A stretch of 64,000 nucleotides of DNA, taken from the NCBI GenBank assembly GCA_947034885.2, contig OX344751.2, positions 47,149,082-47,213,081 on the forward strand. Reading direction: 5' to 3'. Origin of the DNA: Thuidium tamariscinum (Eukaryota; Streptophyta; Bryopsida; Hypnales; Thuidiaceae). Shown here piece by piece: positions 36,790 to 48,959 of the stretch. Below the pieces are notes generated by a model, which saw only the letters and a program-made list of their open reading frames with translations, was not told where the DNA came from and did no database searches. The stretch's first letter is position 1. Every line of letters starts with the position of its first letter. A program made the translations under genes and the position numbers.

Positions 36790-38994
36790 ATGCCACCAAA
36801 ACCCACTACACCTAAATCCACTCGAGTATTACGATTACAAACAACATCAACAAACAATACATCACAAGACCAAGCTACAACATCAGCAGGAGAGGAAAAA
36901 AGACCATCTCCAACGACATCAACTATGGATACTAATCCAATGCAACCACTTAGGCCTCCTGCACCTGAAGGGGACAGGGCAGAGGATCCCGCAGTGCCAA
37001 TTATCGACCCAATGATGCTTCCAAGAGGGCTTTTCATTGTGGTCCCGCAAGGATTAAGGGAAATACCCATTCCTCATCGTTTACCTCGATTCTCGGGCTC
37101 ACGAGATGATGACCCAGCCGCACATGTGGAAAGATTCGAGGAAATCCTTATTTCCAGCCTGGTCTTTGACCATGGCTACTATTTGATCTGGTTTCCCAAC
37201 ACTTTGGTGGGAATCGCTTATTCATGGTATCGATCACATGATGCTGGATTCTTTACCACATGGCTCCAATTGCAGGCAGCCTTTCTACGTTATTTCAGGC
37301 CTGAAACTGGCCAGCAACAAGCCCTTACGGCATTAAACAGTTTGCAACGAGGAGCGACGGAGGACATTACGGCATATGTACGGCGATTTCAAATGGTGCG
37401 TACCCGTTTTGTGGGGAATCTCCTCAATGATGGAACCATCCGACATTACTTTATCCAAGGGATTGACTCTGCTTCGACTATCCGAGACATATTGTCTCGA
37501 CGACCGGTGACTCTGGAGAACGCAATTGAAGCAGCATTGGAGGTGGAAAAGATTGATAAAGAAAACGAACGAATGGTACGAAAAGCAAAAGAACCTATAC
37601 CTGCATTCATACCAGTCCATCATCAACAAGTCGCTAATCCAGTGACATATCAAAACGGTTCCATGGGAGTAGTTCACAACCCTGCTCCGTTAGCCGTCAG
37701 GGACCCTATAGGGCCTCCCTTACTTTTACCAGCACCAACTGATGGGCTGGAACTATTACGTACCGAAATGCGACAAGTCACCAATGAGATGACTAAATCG
37801 GTGCGAGAATTGACAGAGCAAATGTCATGCTTAGTACGAGGACAAGGAAAACAAGCGCCACCACTACACCATGAGTCAGGGTCGTATACAACGGGGGTAT
37901 GGTGTAATCATTGTGGCCAACCAAATCACACACCACCATTCTATCCTCTACTCAAAGAATCTCAACCACAACAGCAAAGGCAACAACGACCAAAGGGCCC
38001 ACAACAAACGGAGCCTTATCGACATCCCAACGCACTTGGAAGACAAAATCAGGGATATCTTGTATGCAATACTTGCAAAAAGAATCATGAACCAGGACGT
38101 TGTTGGGTAGAAAACAATGTCATATGCGAGAGATGCGGAGACCATCATCCCACAACTGGTTGTAGGGCATGGGACAAGATAATCCCGTTTGAATTTCCAC
38201 AAGCTGACTACAACAGACAAGCTCAAAATAATCAGCAAGGGGCTAGATACACAGAACCAAGACCGGAGGCAGGACCCCCAAATTTATTTTTCGACCGCAC
38301 TACTCAACGACAGACTCATGCGGCCCCAGAAGCATTACAAACTGCTCAGGGGATTATTCCGCTTAACAACACACAAAGTGTGCAAGACGTGAGGTTCCTA
38401 GACTTTCAAAATTCACAACCGTCTAAAAACAATCAAACCTCACTTCTCGTGGAACTAATAGAACACGGGACCCCGACTACACTACCAACCTTAGTGGTTA
38501 CCAGAGGTGGGGCCCAGACTACCGTACCCCCTCTACCGGCTGTTACTGAAAATCTGGAAAAAGAAGATGATGGAAGCAGCTCAGATTCATCGGAAGAATC
38601 ACCAAGGATCTCCAATCTACAACAAACCGTACAACAAACCGCCAAGGAAGTACAATTTGATCTAAACCCGCCAATACAAATGGGCTTAGATGAGGATGAA
38701 TATCAATTCATCGATAACGATGGTATTTACCCTCCACCCGCGACCAAGACTCGGGTAAAAGCCCCGAAATCCACCAACCCTTCTTATCCATACGATTTAT
38801 GGAAAGATTTAGCTCGGGCAAAAGCAGACATATCATTTGGGCAGCTAATACAACTAGCCCCACAGTTGCGCAGGCAGATGAAGGAAGGAGCCACGATGCC
38901 GCGAAACCAGAGACGAGTGGATCAAGTCAACAAGGTGGAGTTAATCCCCGATGCCATATTTAACTACTTTTGGACTATGGAAAGTCCAAAAGTA
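36790..38994 (+). CDS. gag: Retrotransposon gag, 3' end displaced by insertion
   Basis: ATG at 36790 opens a 735-codon frame. Residues of about 95-260 fit the plant Retrotrans_gag domain (RFEEIL, YSWYRS, FLRYFRPETGQQQALTALNSLQ, YVRRF, Y-FIQGI). Three Cys/His clusters follow: near residue 370 (CNHC, final Cys missing), 425 (CNTC...H....C) and 446 (CERC...H....C), the last two CX2CX3HX4C zinc knuckles. The C-terminal part is acidic and Gln/Pro-rich. The frame crosses the left copy of a 14-base duplication (38981-38994) and then reads chance codons to a stop at 39039. On the right side (60916 on) the same frame resumes and ends at 60951-60953, which I take as the true gag end. Confidence 0.85.
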
Positions 38995-39029
38995 ATTTAT
39001 GGAAAAATCTCCGGATGCATGGGGCTCCC

Positions 39030-39490
39030 GATGTACTAAAGTTATGATGTACTGTTCATCTGAAAATCCCCCAATGAACTTATGTAATGTCCATCTGGAA
39101 ATCCCCCGATGTACTAAAGTTATGATGTAGTGTTCATCTAGAAATCCCCCGATGTAGTAATGTAATGTTCATCTACAAACTCCCCTATGTACTAATGTAA
39201 TGTTCATATGGAAATCCCCCAATATAGTAATGTAATGTTCATCCACAAACTCCCCTATGTACTAATGTAATGTTCATCTAGAAATCCCCCTCTGTACTAA
39301 TGTAATATTCATCTGGAAAACCCCTGATGTAGTATGTATTAATGTTATGCTTATCTGGAAATCCCCCGATGTAGTAAAGTAATGTTCATCTGGAAATTCC
39401 CCTATACTAATGTAATGTTCATCTGGAAATCTCCTGATGTACTACTCTAATGATCAGCTGGAAAACCCCAATGTTAAGATGTCATAATGA
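39030..39490. repeat. Left-terminal array, ~36-bp units with palindrome half-sites
   Basis: About 12 degenerate units of the type 'aatgttcatctggaaatcccccgatgtact' fill the left end of the giant element. Each holds GGAAATCCCCCGATG, a decayed half of the 18-bp palindrome. From 39490 to 40000 the DNA is AT-rich without a gene. Confidence 0.8.
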
Positions 39491-40047
39491 ATACAAGAAC
39501 TTCATATCCACTTATTTCCTATACAGTTTTACATATCACTCACACATGGAAATTTTTAATGTAAGTATGGCTCATTTGGAACTCCCCTGATGAAGTGCTC
39601 ACATCCAAAAGCAAGCACTGAAATTCAAATGGACAACGGGTTCTCATATGCCATAGACAATGCAACTTCTGTTTATTTCACGCTATGTAAGCACTTATTG
39701 CTTGCATAGGATAAACAATTATTAACAATGCCTTATTCCATCTTTGAAGTGTTGTAGGGAATACATTACTTGACAATTTATAGGAAGCAGAAGCCTACAG
39801 TACATTATATTATAATAATAGAATCATATAAGTTCTGGCGGTTGCCATTAAGGAATAGATCAAACATCATATACTACTCTGAATTTCATCTAGAATTGTC
39901 ACAATCGGCAACTACCTACAATTAAAAAGATCAGATAGTCAGATGGGGCAATGTGCAATGAAAATGCATAATGGCAATTCAATGTCGCATACACAATGCC
40001 AACCGGAGATCTCCCGATGACTAGTATGAGTCTACCCTGGTTAGCAA

Positions 40048-43000
40048 TCAAGGATCCACCTCATTTGCCCTATTCAGATTTGCCAAGGCAGCCTCTCTAC
40101 TGTTCTTAGGAATAGTTTGAGATTTGGGGTCTACTACCTTGGACCAATTTGCATATACTACGCAATTTACATCAACCCAAGTGGGGACTGTATTTTCAAC
40201 AACCCATTTACCACTCCAGCAATTCCGGTACCTCAATTCCAATGTCCTTTCGGAATTATCCGGTCTCCAGTACTGGAGCAAGAACTTCCCGTTATTCATA
40301 TCTTCCGGCACTCTACATACGTCGGACAATGCTCTTCCTTGCCAAACAGCACAAACGGAGGGATCTTCAGGTCTAAGAAGAACCCATAAGCCTGGACGTA
40401 TGTCCACCCAAGGATTGAAACTTTCCTATGGAGCTTCATTTGCAGGGCCACAGTAAGGTTCCGGTTGATCTACCTCTGGAATCACATCCATGGGATTCAC
40501 GCTCGACCTTGGTTGAGATACATCATCCCGCAACACCCTCCAATCATGTTGTGGCCAGAAGCCTTCAACTAGAGCTGGAAGGCAATCCGGCAGCGGATTG
40601 TTTAGCTCACGTACAACTCGATTCCAGTAATCGACATATGGACCAAACGCGGTTGCAAATCCCTGACATTTTGACATTCCATTTTGCCAGTACTGAATGT
40701 ACTTTTGGAGCCCGACCAACATAAATCCTTTGTTCAGTGTAGCCTTCCGTGCAACTTCAAGAGCCTTCTCTCGATTTCCTGTCTCCTTAGGAACTTCGCT
40801 GCCCCACATAGGCTTGAATGGCACCGGCTTTGGACAACCCCAAGGGAGCATTGGACGACCATGCCGGTCTTTCTTCCACAAGCACTGAGAAGGTTTATCA
40901 GACGGTAGCCAGTGTGAATCCACTGCTGATTTTTTATACTTCATAACGGGGATTCCATCACCATCCACATAGAATTTAAAGAGATGCATCTCTCCCAATC
41001 CAATAATTCTAGCTGTTCCACTGCACAAGTAACCTTTCACAAAGGATTTAAAATCCGCCACCTCCTGTATGACCTCTGGCATGAATGACAATTCCTGAGA
41101 TTCCATGAAGGCTTTCATGAGGTCAGCAACGACAAACGTATTCTTACTCTTCAAAGCCTTAGACAAATGGCTAAAATATGCATCTATGTCCTCGTGAGTG
41201 TGTCCAACTAGAAGGAAACCCGCTTGAATTTCCTTGAATACCCCTCTTGCTGTAAGCAAAGACAAGAATGCCATGAGATATTGGTTCTTGTTATCCTTGG
41301 TAGAGTTATCAAGTTGAAGATATAATTTTTCTGGAAGGGGGATAGATCCACGCCAAGCTGCTGGATCTATCATTTTTAGGGTGTCCATACACCTAGATTT
41401 TCCTCTGAGGAGTGCCTCAAACATTGAATTCACCGGCGGATAAGGAAAGAGGTTGCCTGTCTCCTGAATTGGAGGACCCTCCAAACGGCGAAACAATCTG
41501 GCCAAGGATGAGATTGTAAAGTTCGAGTCCCCCAGCCAACATGATGGAGCGTAATGAGCATAAGCACCATCTCCATGACCATGAGCTACCATACCAGTTA
41601 CACTCAACGGAAGCTGACCTAAACCTTGAGTGGCCTTAGTTGTCATCCGCATCCTCGGAAGAGCCGTTTTAGATGTATCCATCTTATCATGAATAACGCA
41701 TAACATCTCCTGAGGGTTCCGTTTCGATTCTTCACGCCAAGACCCATACAAGCGATGATAAGATGTTTGATGATTAAGATGTTCAGTTCGCTGCTTCGTG
41801 AACTCCACAAACTCGGGGCTTCCTTTTGGTGATTTCAAAAGAAACGCCAGTAACTGATCACAAGTAGTACATTTCGCAAACGAACTGCCAACAGGTTTAA
41901 CCGCGACATTGTTGAAGTGCTCCCTTTTTAATCTACTAATGGTTGACTGGCTCACTTGATGAAGACCGTAATCCGCATTTAACTGCATTGGAATAAAAGC
42001 ACGCTTCAAAATCAAAAGCAACAACAGAAGCTACTAGATAAGAATGATTCTATTCCAAATCAAATTTATCGGGAGATCTCCCGATGTGACAATATATCCG
42101 GAGATCTCCGAATGACATAATCTATTCGAAAAGAAGCTAACTGACTCAGAGAAAAGGTTCAAGTCATTGAACTACCTCATTGGCGTCAGCTTGAACTCGC
42201 TTCCAATTATTTCTAGCAGGTAGAAATTTCAAAGTATCCATTCTTCCGTTTCCAATGCCCCGCATTTGGTGTGGCATTTGATCAGCAGTTTCATCAATGA
42301 TTGCTTTTATAGTTCCTGTCACCTGGATGGTTCGAATTCTCGGACGCTTAACCCCTTTGTTCCCGTGCGTTCCCGAGAGCACGCCATCATTGTAAGCATC
42401 TATGTAATTGTGGTAGGTCGACTTTGGAATTCCGTGAATAACGTACCACGCAGTACCACAAACTTCAACTCCCTCCAAAGTAACATACTTCCGCTTCCGA
42501 TTCCCGTCGGCACTATGCAGCTGTCCGCCCACAGCGATCCCGTATTCCCGACAGTCTTCAAATGACTTCAGGTAAAATTTCTTCCTCACTTTCAACGTAC
42601 TCTCGTGATGAAACATTTGGCAACATCGATTGGCGCAGCATTTTTGTGAACTGACCTTTCGAATTTCATCCTCTCCAGTTTTGCGAACATATTGTGAATC
42701 CGGTTGATCAAGCTTGGGTCGACAAACGATGAAGCGATAGGGCGACTTCTTGCGACCACCTAGATAAGCTAAGGGGTCCTGAACTTCCGGATGGGCCCGA
42801 AAGTGGTCAACAGTCTCCATCAACGATTGTCCATTTGGGAACCAAGAATGCAGTAAGGGCCATCGAGCATGACTCATTATGGTATCCTTGTTACCAACGA
42901 AAACGTCGAGTACAGTAACACCTACAAAGCCCTCGCCGAGTATTCCATCTCGGAAATGATCATCCGCCCTAAAGCAGTTTATTCAACCTGATGCTAGGAG

Positions 43001-43486
43001 CATGCCATTCGAGTCTTTACGATGCACTTCAAGACCCATCCAATCCTCTAGACGAATATATTGATCATCATCCATCAGGGGATCTCCCGATGGGCTCATT
43101 ACAGCATCAGCTCTCCATAACACTGTCCGACCAAGAACATCAGCTAAAGTTGAAAAACCCCTTTGGCAAGGGTCAACTCGCAGTTCTTGAGCTTCTAGAT
43201 TGATCGTCTGAGGCTGTAGTAGAACAAATACGCAGGGCTCCATGGGGATTTGAATTCCAAGCCACTCGCCTACAGGACGGGCATCCACGATTGATCCTTC
43301 CCCAACCTCACCGTATCCCGGAACAAGCAACTTCACTACATCACCGCTCTTGACTGGTGAAGATGTAGCACTGGACTCTTGAGAGTCCTTCTCCGTGAGG
43401 TTTTCACCTGAGTAAGAGAATGATGCATCGTCGAGGGATTCATAGGATAAGTCCATATTGAATGTCTCACTGTCGTTGTAAGCCAT
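40048..43486 (-). pseudogene. DUF7869-type transposase-like gene, two exons, two in-frame stops
   Basis: Minus strand. Exon 1 runs 43486-42176 and exon 2 42030-40048. The intron (42031-42175, GTAGTT...TAG) holds two palindromes. Exon 1 has an acidic N-terminus, a Cys-rich patch (KCCANRCCQMF) and a helix-turn-helix-like segment (IPKSTYHNYIDAY). Exon 2 has FAKCTTCDQL, then QLDNSTKDNKNQYLMAFL and VGHTHEDIDAYFS (about 41320 and 41195), the hallmark of DUF7869 proteins, with a D...HEDID arrangement suggesting an RNase-H-fold nuclease. In-frame TGA (42983-42985) and TAG (40426-40428) interrupt otherwise continuous protein-like sequence. It may be the element's transposase; domain recognition is good, catalysis is inferred. 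Confidence 0.65.
42031..42175 (-). other. Intron carrying two palindromes
   Basis: GT-AG intron in phase 0 on the minus strand. It holds ATCGGGAGATCTCCCGAT (42068-42085, perfect) and ATCCGGAGATCTCCGAAT (42096-42113). Splicing is predicted only. Confidence 0.55.
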
Positions 43487-43835
43487 AGCGGAAAGTTCCT
43501 GGAATAGCTACTGAATCTGAAAACATCGTCACGAAACAAAGGGTCAGAAAGGATGTGCCATGTATATTATCGCCATTGCCTCCATCTACACAATCATCAC
43601 ATTTTCAAATATCTAGCCAATGCAAACAACCAAATTGATTGCGTATACAATTAGCCAAACTGAATCCTACTTCTTTTCAATCTTTGAATACAATGGCTCA
43701 TTCCAAGCGTAGAACACAGTATGAATGCAGGTGCATTGTTAGATGAAGGGCACTCAAAATATTCAATGACTACTAGTACCCGGCTAAAAGAAAAAATATC
43801 TTGGGGATGCAACATAGTTTGCTTCAAAACAAATT

Positions 43836-44715
43836 ATCCGGAGATCTCCCGATGCAACCATTCAGACACATAATCGTGAAAGTATCGGAACAGTTCGTGA
43901 TACAAAAAAAGGACGAGCATTCAACACTTCAAGATAAGTTGGATGCAATCCGTGCAAGTGGATCGGACACAATCCTTCGGTGACCTCAAGATGCAGCCAT
44001 TCAGAGGTGTTACCACTACACCATTGGAAGATATCTCTACGCATTCCCTGCGAGAGTATCTGATGCAAGTATCTGGAGATCTCCGGATGGAAATGCTCTC
44101 AGAGTTAATGACTCATGTATCGGGAGATCTTCGAATGGAAATGCTCACAGAGTTTATGACCCGTCTATCGGGAGATCTCCGGATGGAAATGCTCACAGAG
44201 TTTATGACGCGTGTATCGGGAGATCTCCAGATGGAAATGCTCTCAGAATTTATGACTCGCGTATCGGGAGATCTCCGGATGGAAATGCTCACAGAGTTTA
44301 TGACCCGTGTATCGGGAGATCTCCGGATGGAAATGCTCACAGAGTTTATGACGCGTGTATCGGGAGATCTCCAGATGGAAATGCTCTCAGAATTTATGAC
44401 TCGCGTATCGGGAGATCTCCGGATGGAAATGCTCACAGAGTTTATGACCCGTGTATCGGGAGATCTCCGGATGGAAATGCTCACAGAGTTTATGACTCGT
44501 GTATCGGGAGATCTCCGGATGGAAATGCTCACAGAGTTTATGACCCGTGTATCGGGAGATCTCCGGATGGAAATGCTCACAGAGTTTATGACCCGTGTAT
44601 CGGGAGATCTCCGGATGGAAATGCTCACAGAGTTTATGACTCGTGTATCAGGAGATCTCCGGATGGAAATGCTCACAGTGTTTATGTTTTGAATATCAGG
44701 AGATCTCCGGATGGA
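43836..44715. repeat. 48-bp x 13 tandem array, one palindrome per unit
   Basis: A lone palindrome at 43836-43853 precedes the array. From 44069 to 44692 thirteen units of exactly 48 bases follow, then a partial fourteenth. Each begins 'tatcgggagatctccggatg' or a near variant, then 'gaaatgctcacagagtttatgac'. Units 3-5 and 6-8 share the same order of variants (a 144-base higher-order repeat). Because 48 is a multiple of three, long frames stay open on both strands (for example repeating SGDLRMEMLTEF); I regard these as by-products. The array lies in the wide region between the two divergent genes. Confidence 0.9.
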
Positions 44716-44719
44716 GCCA

Positions 44720-46410
44720 ATACGTTCACACGTATTGACGTATGATACTTCATCTCCGTATGCTGTACCTATATGCGTATTATTTTGACATGTTTCTATA
44801 TGGGAACGAGATACTCAATAATTGGTAATACGGGTTCCCATACTGTATGTACCAGTAAGCAAAAGGTAGTCAACCGACCGTAATAAGGACAACCATACTA
44901 CCATCTTCTACAATAACCTAAAAATGCATCGAATTCCTTGGTACTGTTCTCCAAATACATGCCGGTGATTGACTAGGAATTTGATATTTATCTATAGTTG
45001 TAATCTATGTGCCATGCACATGGCATACTGATTAAGCCACGAGAGGAATACATGCAAACTTGGAAACGAGAGGCAAGGAAGATGCTCATGGTGCGTAACA
45101 CTGCTCAGTAAACAGCTAGTGCTCATGCATTCATCAAGGGACACGAATGCACTATTCAACATAAGTCATGAGACAAACAACTACTGAAGCATTGCATTGC
45201 CGTCCTCATGTTCTACTTGTTCTTATTGTTCATTGATATGCCACATCTCCAACTGCATTCAGAGGAACTCAAGATTATGAACCCTCAAGCCATGAAAGTT
45301 GAAGAAATCATACCTTGTAATACTGAATTCACAAGAGAGCTTCGTGTGACCCCACGTCCAAGTGCTTGACACGCTGCACTGCACGAGCTCCAAACTCCTG
45401 AGCTTCAACGAGCATGTTCACAACTTCGCATGTGCAAAAGAGCCAGCTCTAGCGAGCTGGGGGCCATGACCCCAGTCCGTTCGGATTCGAGATCCGTGCT
45501 TCCCGCCACAAATTTCTATAAGAGATAGGAATCTTGCACGTTCACAATTTTTGACTGCCGTCCTCAAGTTTCCACTGCATTGACCAAAAAGAGGATCTCT
45601 CCGCATGTGGTCTCCTGATCCAAATGTTGACCGCATTCTTGGAGTTGGTGCAACACTACTATCGAGGAGCATCTCCAAATGTGCACCCTTGACGTTAATT
45701 GCTCACGGCATTCATGTTCACATTAATCTAACGCTAAGTCACAAAGTCACATAATAATGCTTGGGATTTTGTGATCTATTCTAACTGTTGACTTTAGTCT
45801 CGAAATTCGTGCAACTTGAAGACCTTGGAGAATTTGCACTTGGCCTTCCATTTGGAATCTTTGGTAGATTCATTAGATCTGCAGCATTGAAGTAGGGGTC
45901 AGTTGTGGCATTTTCTCTATCAAATAAAGGGCCACATTTAGCACTTCAATGTCTTTTAACTCCATCAATATTAACCGCTGGTTATGTTTTGTTTCATTAT
46001 CTTTTAATTAGGCTGATCTATATCATAAGTGGTAATTAAAGGAAAACACATTTCATTTTGAAGCAATATTTTCAACATGTAATAAGTTAATAACTACATG
46101 CAGTTCAGTGAATCTCTTTATCAACACTGCGGAATTTTCCATCTACATTTAATTGTAGAGAAAACAAATGCAAAAGATTCATGATGACATTCCAGTGATA
46201 ATGATTATGTAGGAAACAAAGACTTCTCGTGTTGAAAGTTCGTTTAGAAGGACAACGATGTATACCGTAGGATTTATAGCAATTAGAGTTCGGAAATTTG
46301 GCTTGCAGTCTTTGGAAAATTCAGCCAATTCAACAATTTTAATTACAGTTAATTGACCGCGCATTCCTTTACGGTCCTTCATTTCTAGGAGCACTCTAGG
46401 ATGCTTCAAG
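44720..46410. other. No gene seen
   Basis: Unique-looking intergenic DNA within the giant element. A hairpin at about 45448-45465 (CCAGCTC/GAGCTGG) is present, but no complete tRNA fold follows. Confidence 0.4.
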
Positions 46411-46414
46411 GCTT

Positions 46415-46745
46415 TAGGATATAGGGTCCACGGTTATAGGGTCCTAGGGTTTAGGGTTTACGGGTTAAGGATCCTAAGGTTTAGGGTCCACGGTTATAGG
46501 GTCCTAGGGTTTAGGGTTTACGGGTTAAGGATCCTAAGGTTTAGGGTCCACGGTTATAGGGTCCTAGGGTTTAGGGTTTACGGGTTAAGGATCCTAAGGT
46601 TTAGGGTCCACGGTTATAGGGTCTTAGGGTTTAGGGTCCACGGATTAAGGGTCCTAAGATTGAGGATCCACGGTTATAGGGTCCTAGGGTTTAGGGTTTA
46701 CGGGTTAAGGATCCTAAGGTTTAGGATCTACGGTTATAAGGCCTT
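46415..46745. repeat. 60-bp tandem repeat made of TTTAGGG-like words
   Basis: Exactly 60-base units ('ccacggttatagggtcctagggtttaggg' then 'tttacgggttaaggatcctaagg') repeat about five times, then decay to about 46880. TTTAGGG, the plant telomere unit, occurs once or twice per repeat with variants TATAGGG and CTAGGG. This is an interstitial telomere-like satellite inside the giant element. Confidence 0.85.
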
Positions 46746-47757
46746 TGGCTTTTGGGTATAGGATATTAGGGTTTAGGATCATGGTCTTAGATTATAGGAT
46801 CCATAGTCTTAAGGATCATGGTCTTAGATTATAGGATCCATAGTCTTAAGGTTCAGGGTTCAGGGTTCAAGGCTTACAGTCTAGTATTTCAGATTATTCA
46901 CTCTAAGGATTAGGGTTGACAATTAAATGGACATAGGCATACAATTTCATGCTCTAGGATCTATGCTCTCATATTCATAGTGTTGATGTTCTAGAAATAA
47001 TATACTAGCTTCAATTTTAAATGTAAAATTTATAAAGTAGGGTTCTGGAATGGTTTAGAGTAACTATGAACTTCAATGAATTAGAAATTTTGTATTTCGG
47101 GGGTTTCGAGATTTCGATATTTGAAACTAGGGTGCCTATTTAATATACATTGAGTATGAGGGTTTGGATTGTGTACTAGATATTATTGTCTAACTTGAGA
47201 GTTAAGGTGTTTTGGTTTTAGACTCTAGAGTGTTCTTAGGGTTCAATTTTTTTATAAATTTATGGCATGAAGGATTTAGGATTTGAACAATATCATTATT
47301 TAATTTGTGTTTAATGTTATGAGCTCAGTTTTTTGGTATTTTGAAATGTCTTTGGATTTTGTACCGTCTCGCTCTTAGTTTCATTTGATAAGAATGAAAA
47401 TGATATTAATTATATTAAATGGAGTAAGTATACTTCCTATAATTATTTACAAAATATATTTTAGCATTTTTGGAAAAATAAATGATTGCAAAGTAGTTTC
47501 AATGAATCTTAGTTGAATAGTTAAATGTAATTTGGTGAAAATCATTAGACTACATATTATTCATCTCATTCATCTAGAGTATTGGGAAATATTAACCCTT
47601 TTGATTGAATTAATTTTCTACATTCTCTTAAGTGATTATTAAAAACAAATGTTCACATGTTTATATAATTATTTACAAAATATAGATAAGTATTCTTATC
47701 CTAAATGCAAGCCTTACATCATAAATTATAAGCTTGTTACGTTGAAAAATTATAGAG

Positions 47758-48590
47758 AAGTTGGAATGCCATTAGACATTGATATTCTATGACAAGTTTC
47801 AACTTCAAAGTCAAAATTGTCTATTTCATTTATGATTCACAAAAAAGGGCACCCTGCCATTGTTTGCGCAAATTGCCAAATCTCACATACAACTCTAAAC
47901 CAACGCAATTTAGCGACAAAAAAAATGGGGACAAGTTGGAATGCCATTAGACCTTCATATTCTATGACAAGTTTCAATTTCAAAGTCAAAATTGTCTATT
48001 TCTTTTATGATTTAAAAAAAAAGGGCACCCCTGCCATTATTTGCACAAATTGCCAAATCTCACATATAACTCTAAACCAACATGATTTAGCGACAAAAAA
48101 AATGGGGACAAGTTGGAATGCCATTAGACGTTCATATTCTATGACAAGTTTCAACTTCAAAGTCCAAATTGTCTATTTCATTTGTGGTTCACAAAAAAGG
48201 GGCACCCCTGCCATTGTTTGCATAAATTGCCAAATCTCACATACAACTCTAAACCAATACGATTTAGCAACAAAAAAAATGGGGACAAGTTGGAATGCCA
48301 TTAGACGTTCATATTCTATGACAAATTTCAACTTCAAAGTCCAAATTGTCTATTTCTTTTATGATTCCAAAAAAAGGGCACCCTGCCATTGTTTGCGCAA
48401 ATTGCCAAATCTCACATACAACTCTAAACCAATACGATTTAGAGACAAAAATAATTTTAAGAAGTTGTATTGCCATAGAATGTTCATGTCCTTTGAGGAA
48501 TTTCAACTTCCAAGTTCTAAATGTGAAATAATGTTTTGTTTGATTCCCCAAGAAATAGTACTTAGAGCTTTTTTCCATTAATTCCAAAAT
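47758..48590. repeat. ~177-bp tandem repeat x ~4.5
   Basis: The phrase 'aagttggaatgccattag' starts at 47758, 47933, 48110 and 48287, a spacing of 175-177 bases. A diverged unit follows near 48461 and weaker traces run to about 48950. Long frames (for example 47817-48581) arise from the repeat. The unit size resembles centromeric satellites, but four copies do not make a centromere. From 46880 to 47757 the DNA is AT-rich with no gene. Confidence 0.85.
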
Positions 48591-48959
48591 GCCACAACAA
48601 ATTGGAAATTAATAGAATTTATAGACAAAAGGAATTTCTAGAAGTGACAATGTCATTATAGGACATGTATGTTGTATGATGCATTTCAAGTTCAAAGTTG
48701 AATTCGTCAATTATTTAATTGATTCTAAAAAGAAGGATACCTGGCTATTTTTGCAAGAATTTCCAAATGCCACCGTCACGCAATTGGAACTTAATGTACA
48801 AAAGGGAATTTTTTTTGTGCAAGTTGAAATGGCATTGGACACTCATGTCCTATGACAAATTCCAACTTGTCACTTGAAATTACCTTTTTTTTATGTGATT
48901 CCCTCCCAAACGGTACCCTGCTATTATTTGCACCGATTGCCAAATGCTTCACAAATTTA

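Noticed and set aside
43943-44692. Long open frames on both strands over the 48-bp array (repeating SGDLRMEMLTEF)
   Set aside because: The period is divisible by three and lacks stops, so frames stay open automatically on both strands. No start context or domain supports translation.
44069-44715. CRISPR-like array
   Set aside because: Whole units repeat without unique spacers and the setting is a eukaryotic transposon.
45420-45515. tRNA-like fold (CCAGCTC/GAGCTGG hairpin, GGATTCGAGATCC, CCGCCA end)
   Set aside because: The arms do not pair into a cloverleaf with standard spacing, and the T-loop is too short.
47817-48581. 254-codon repetitive frame
   Set aside because: Arises from the 177-bp tandem repeat, whose period is a multiple of three.
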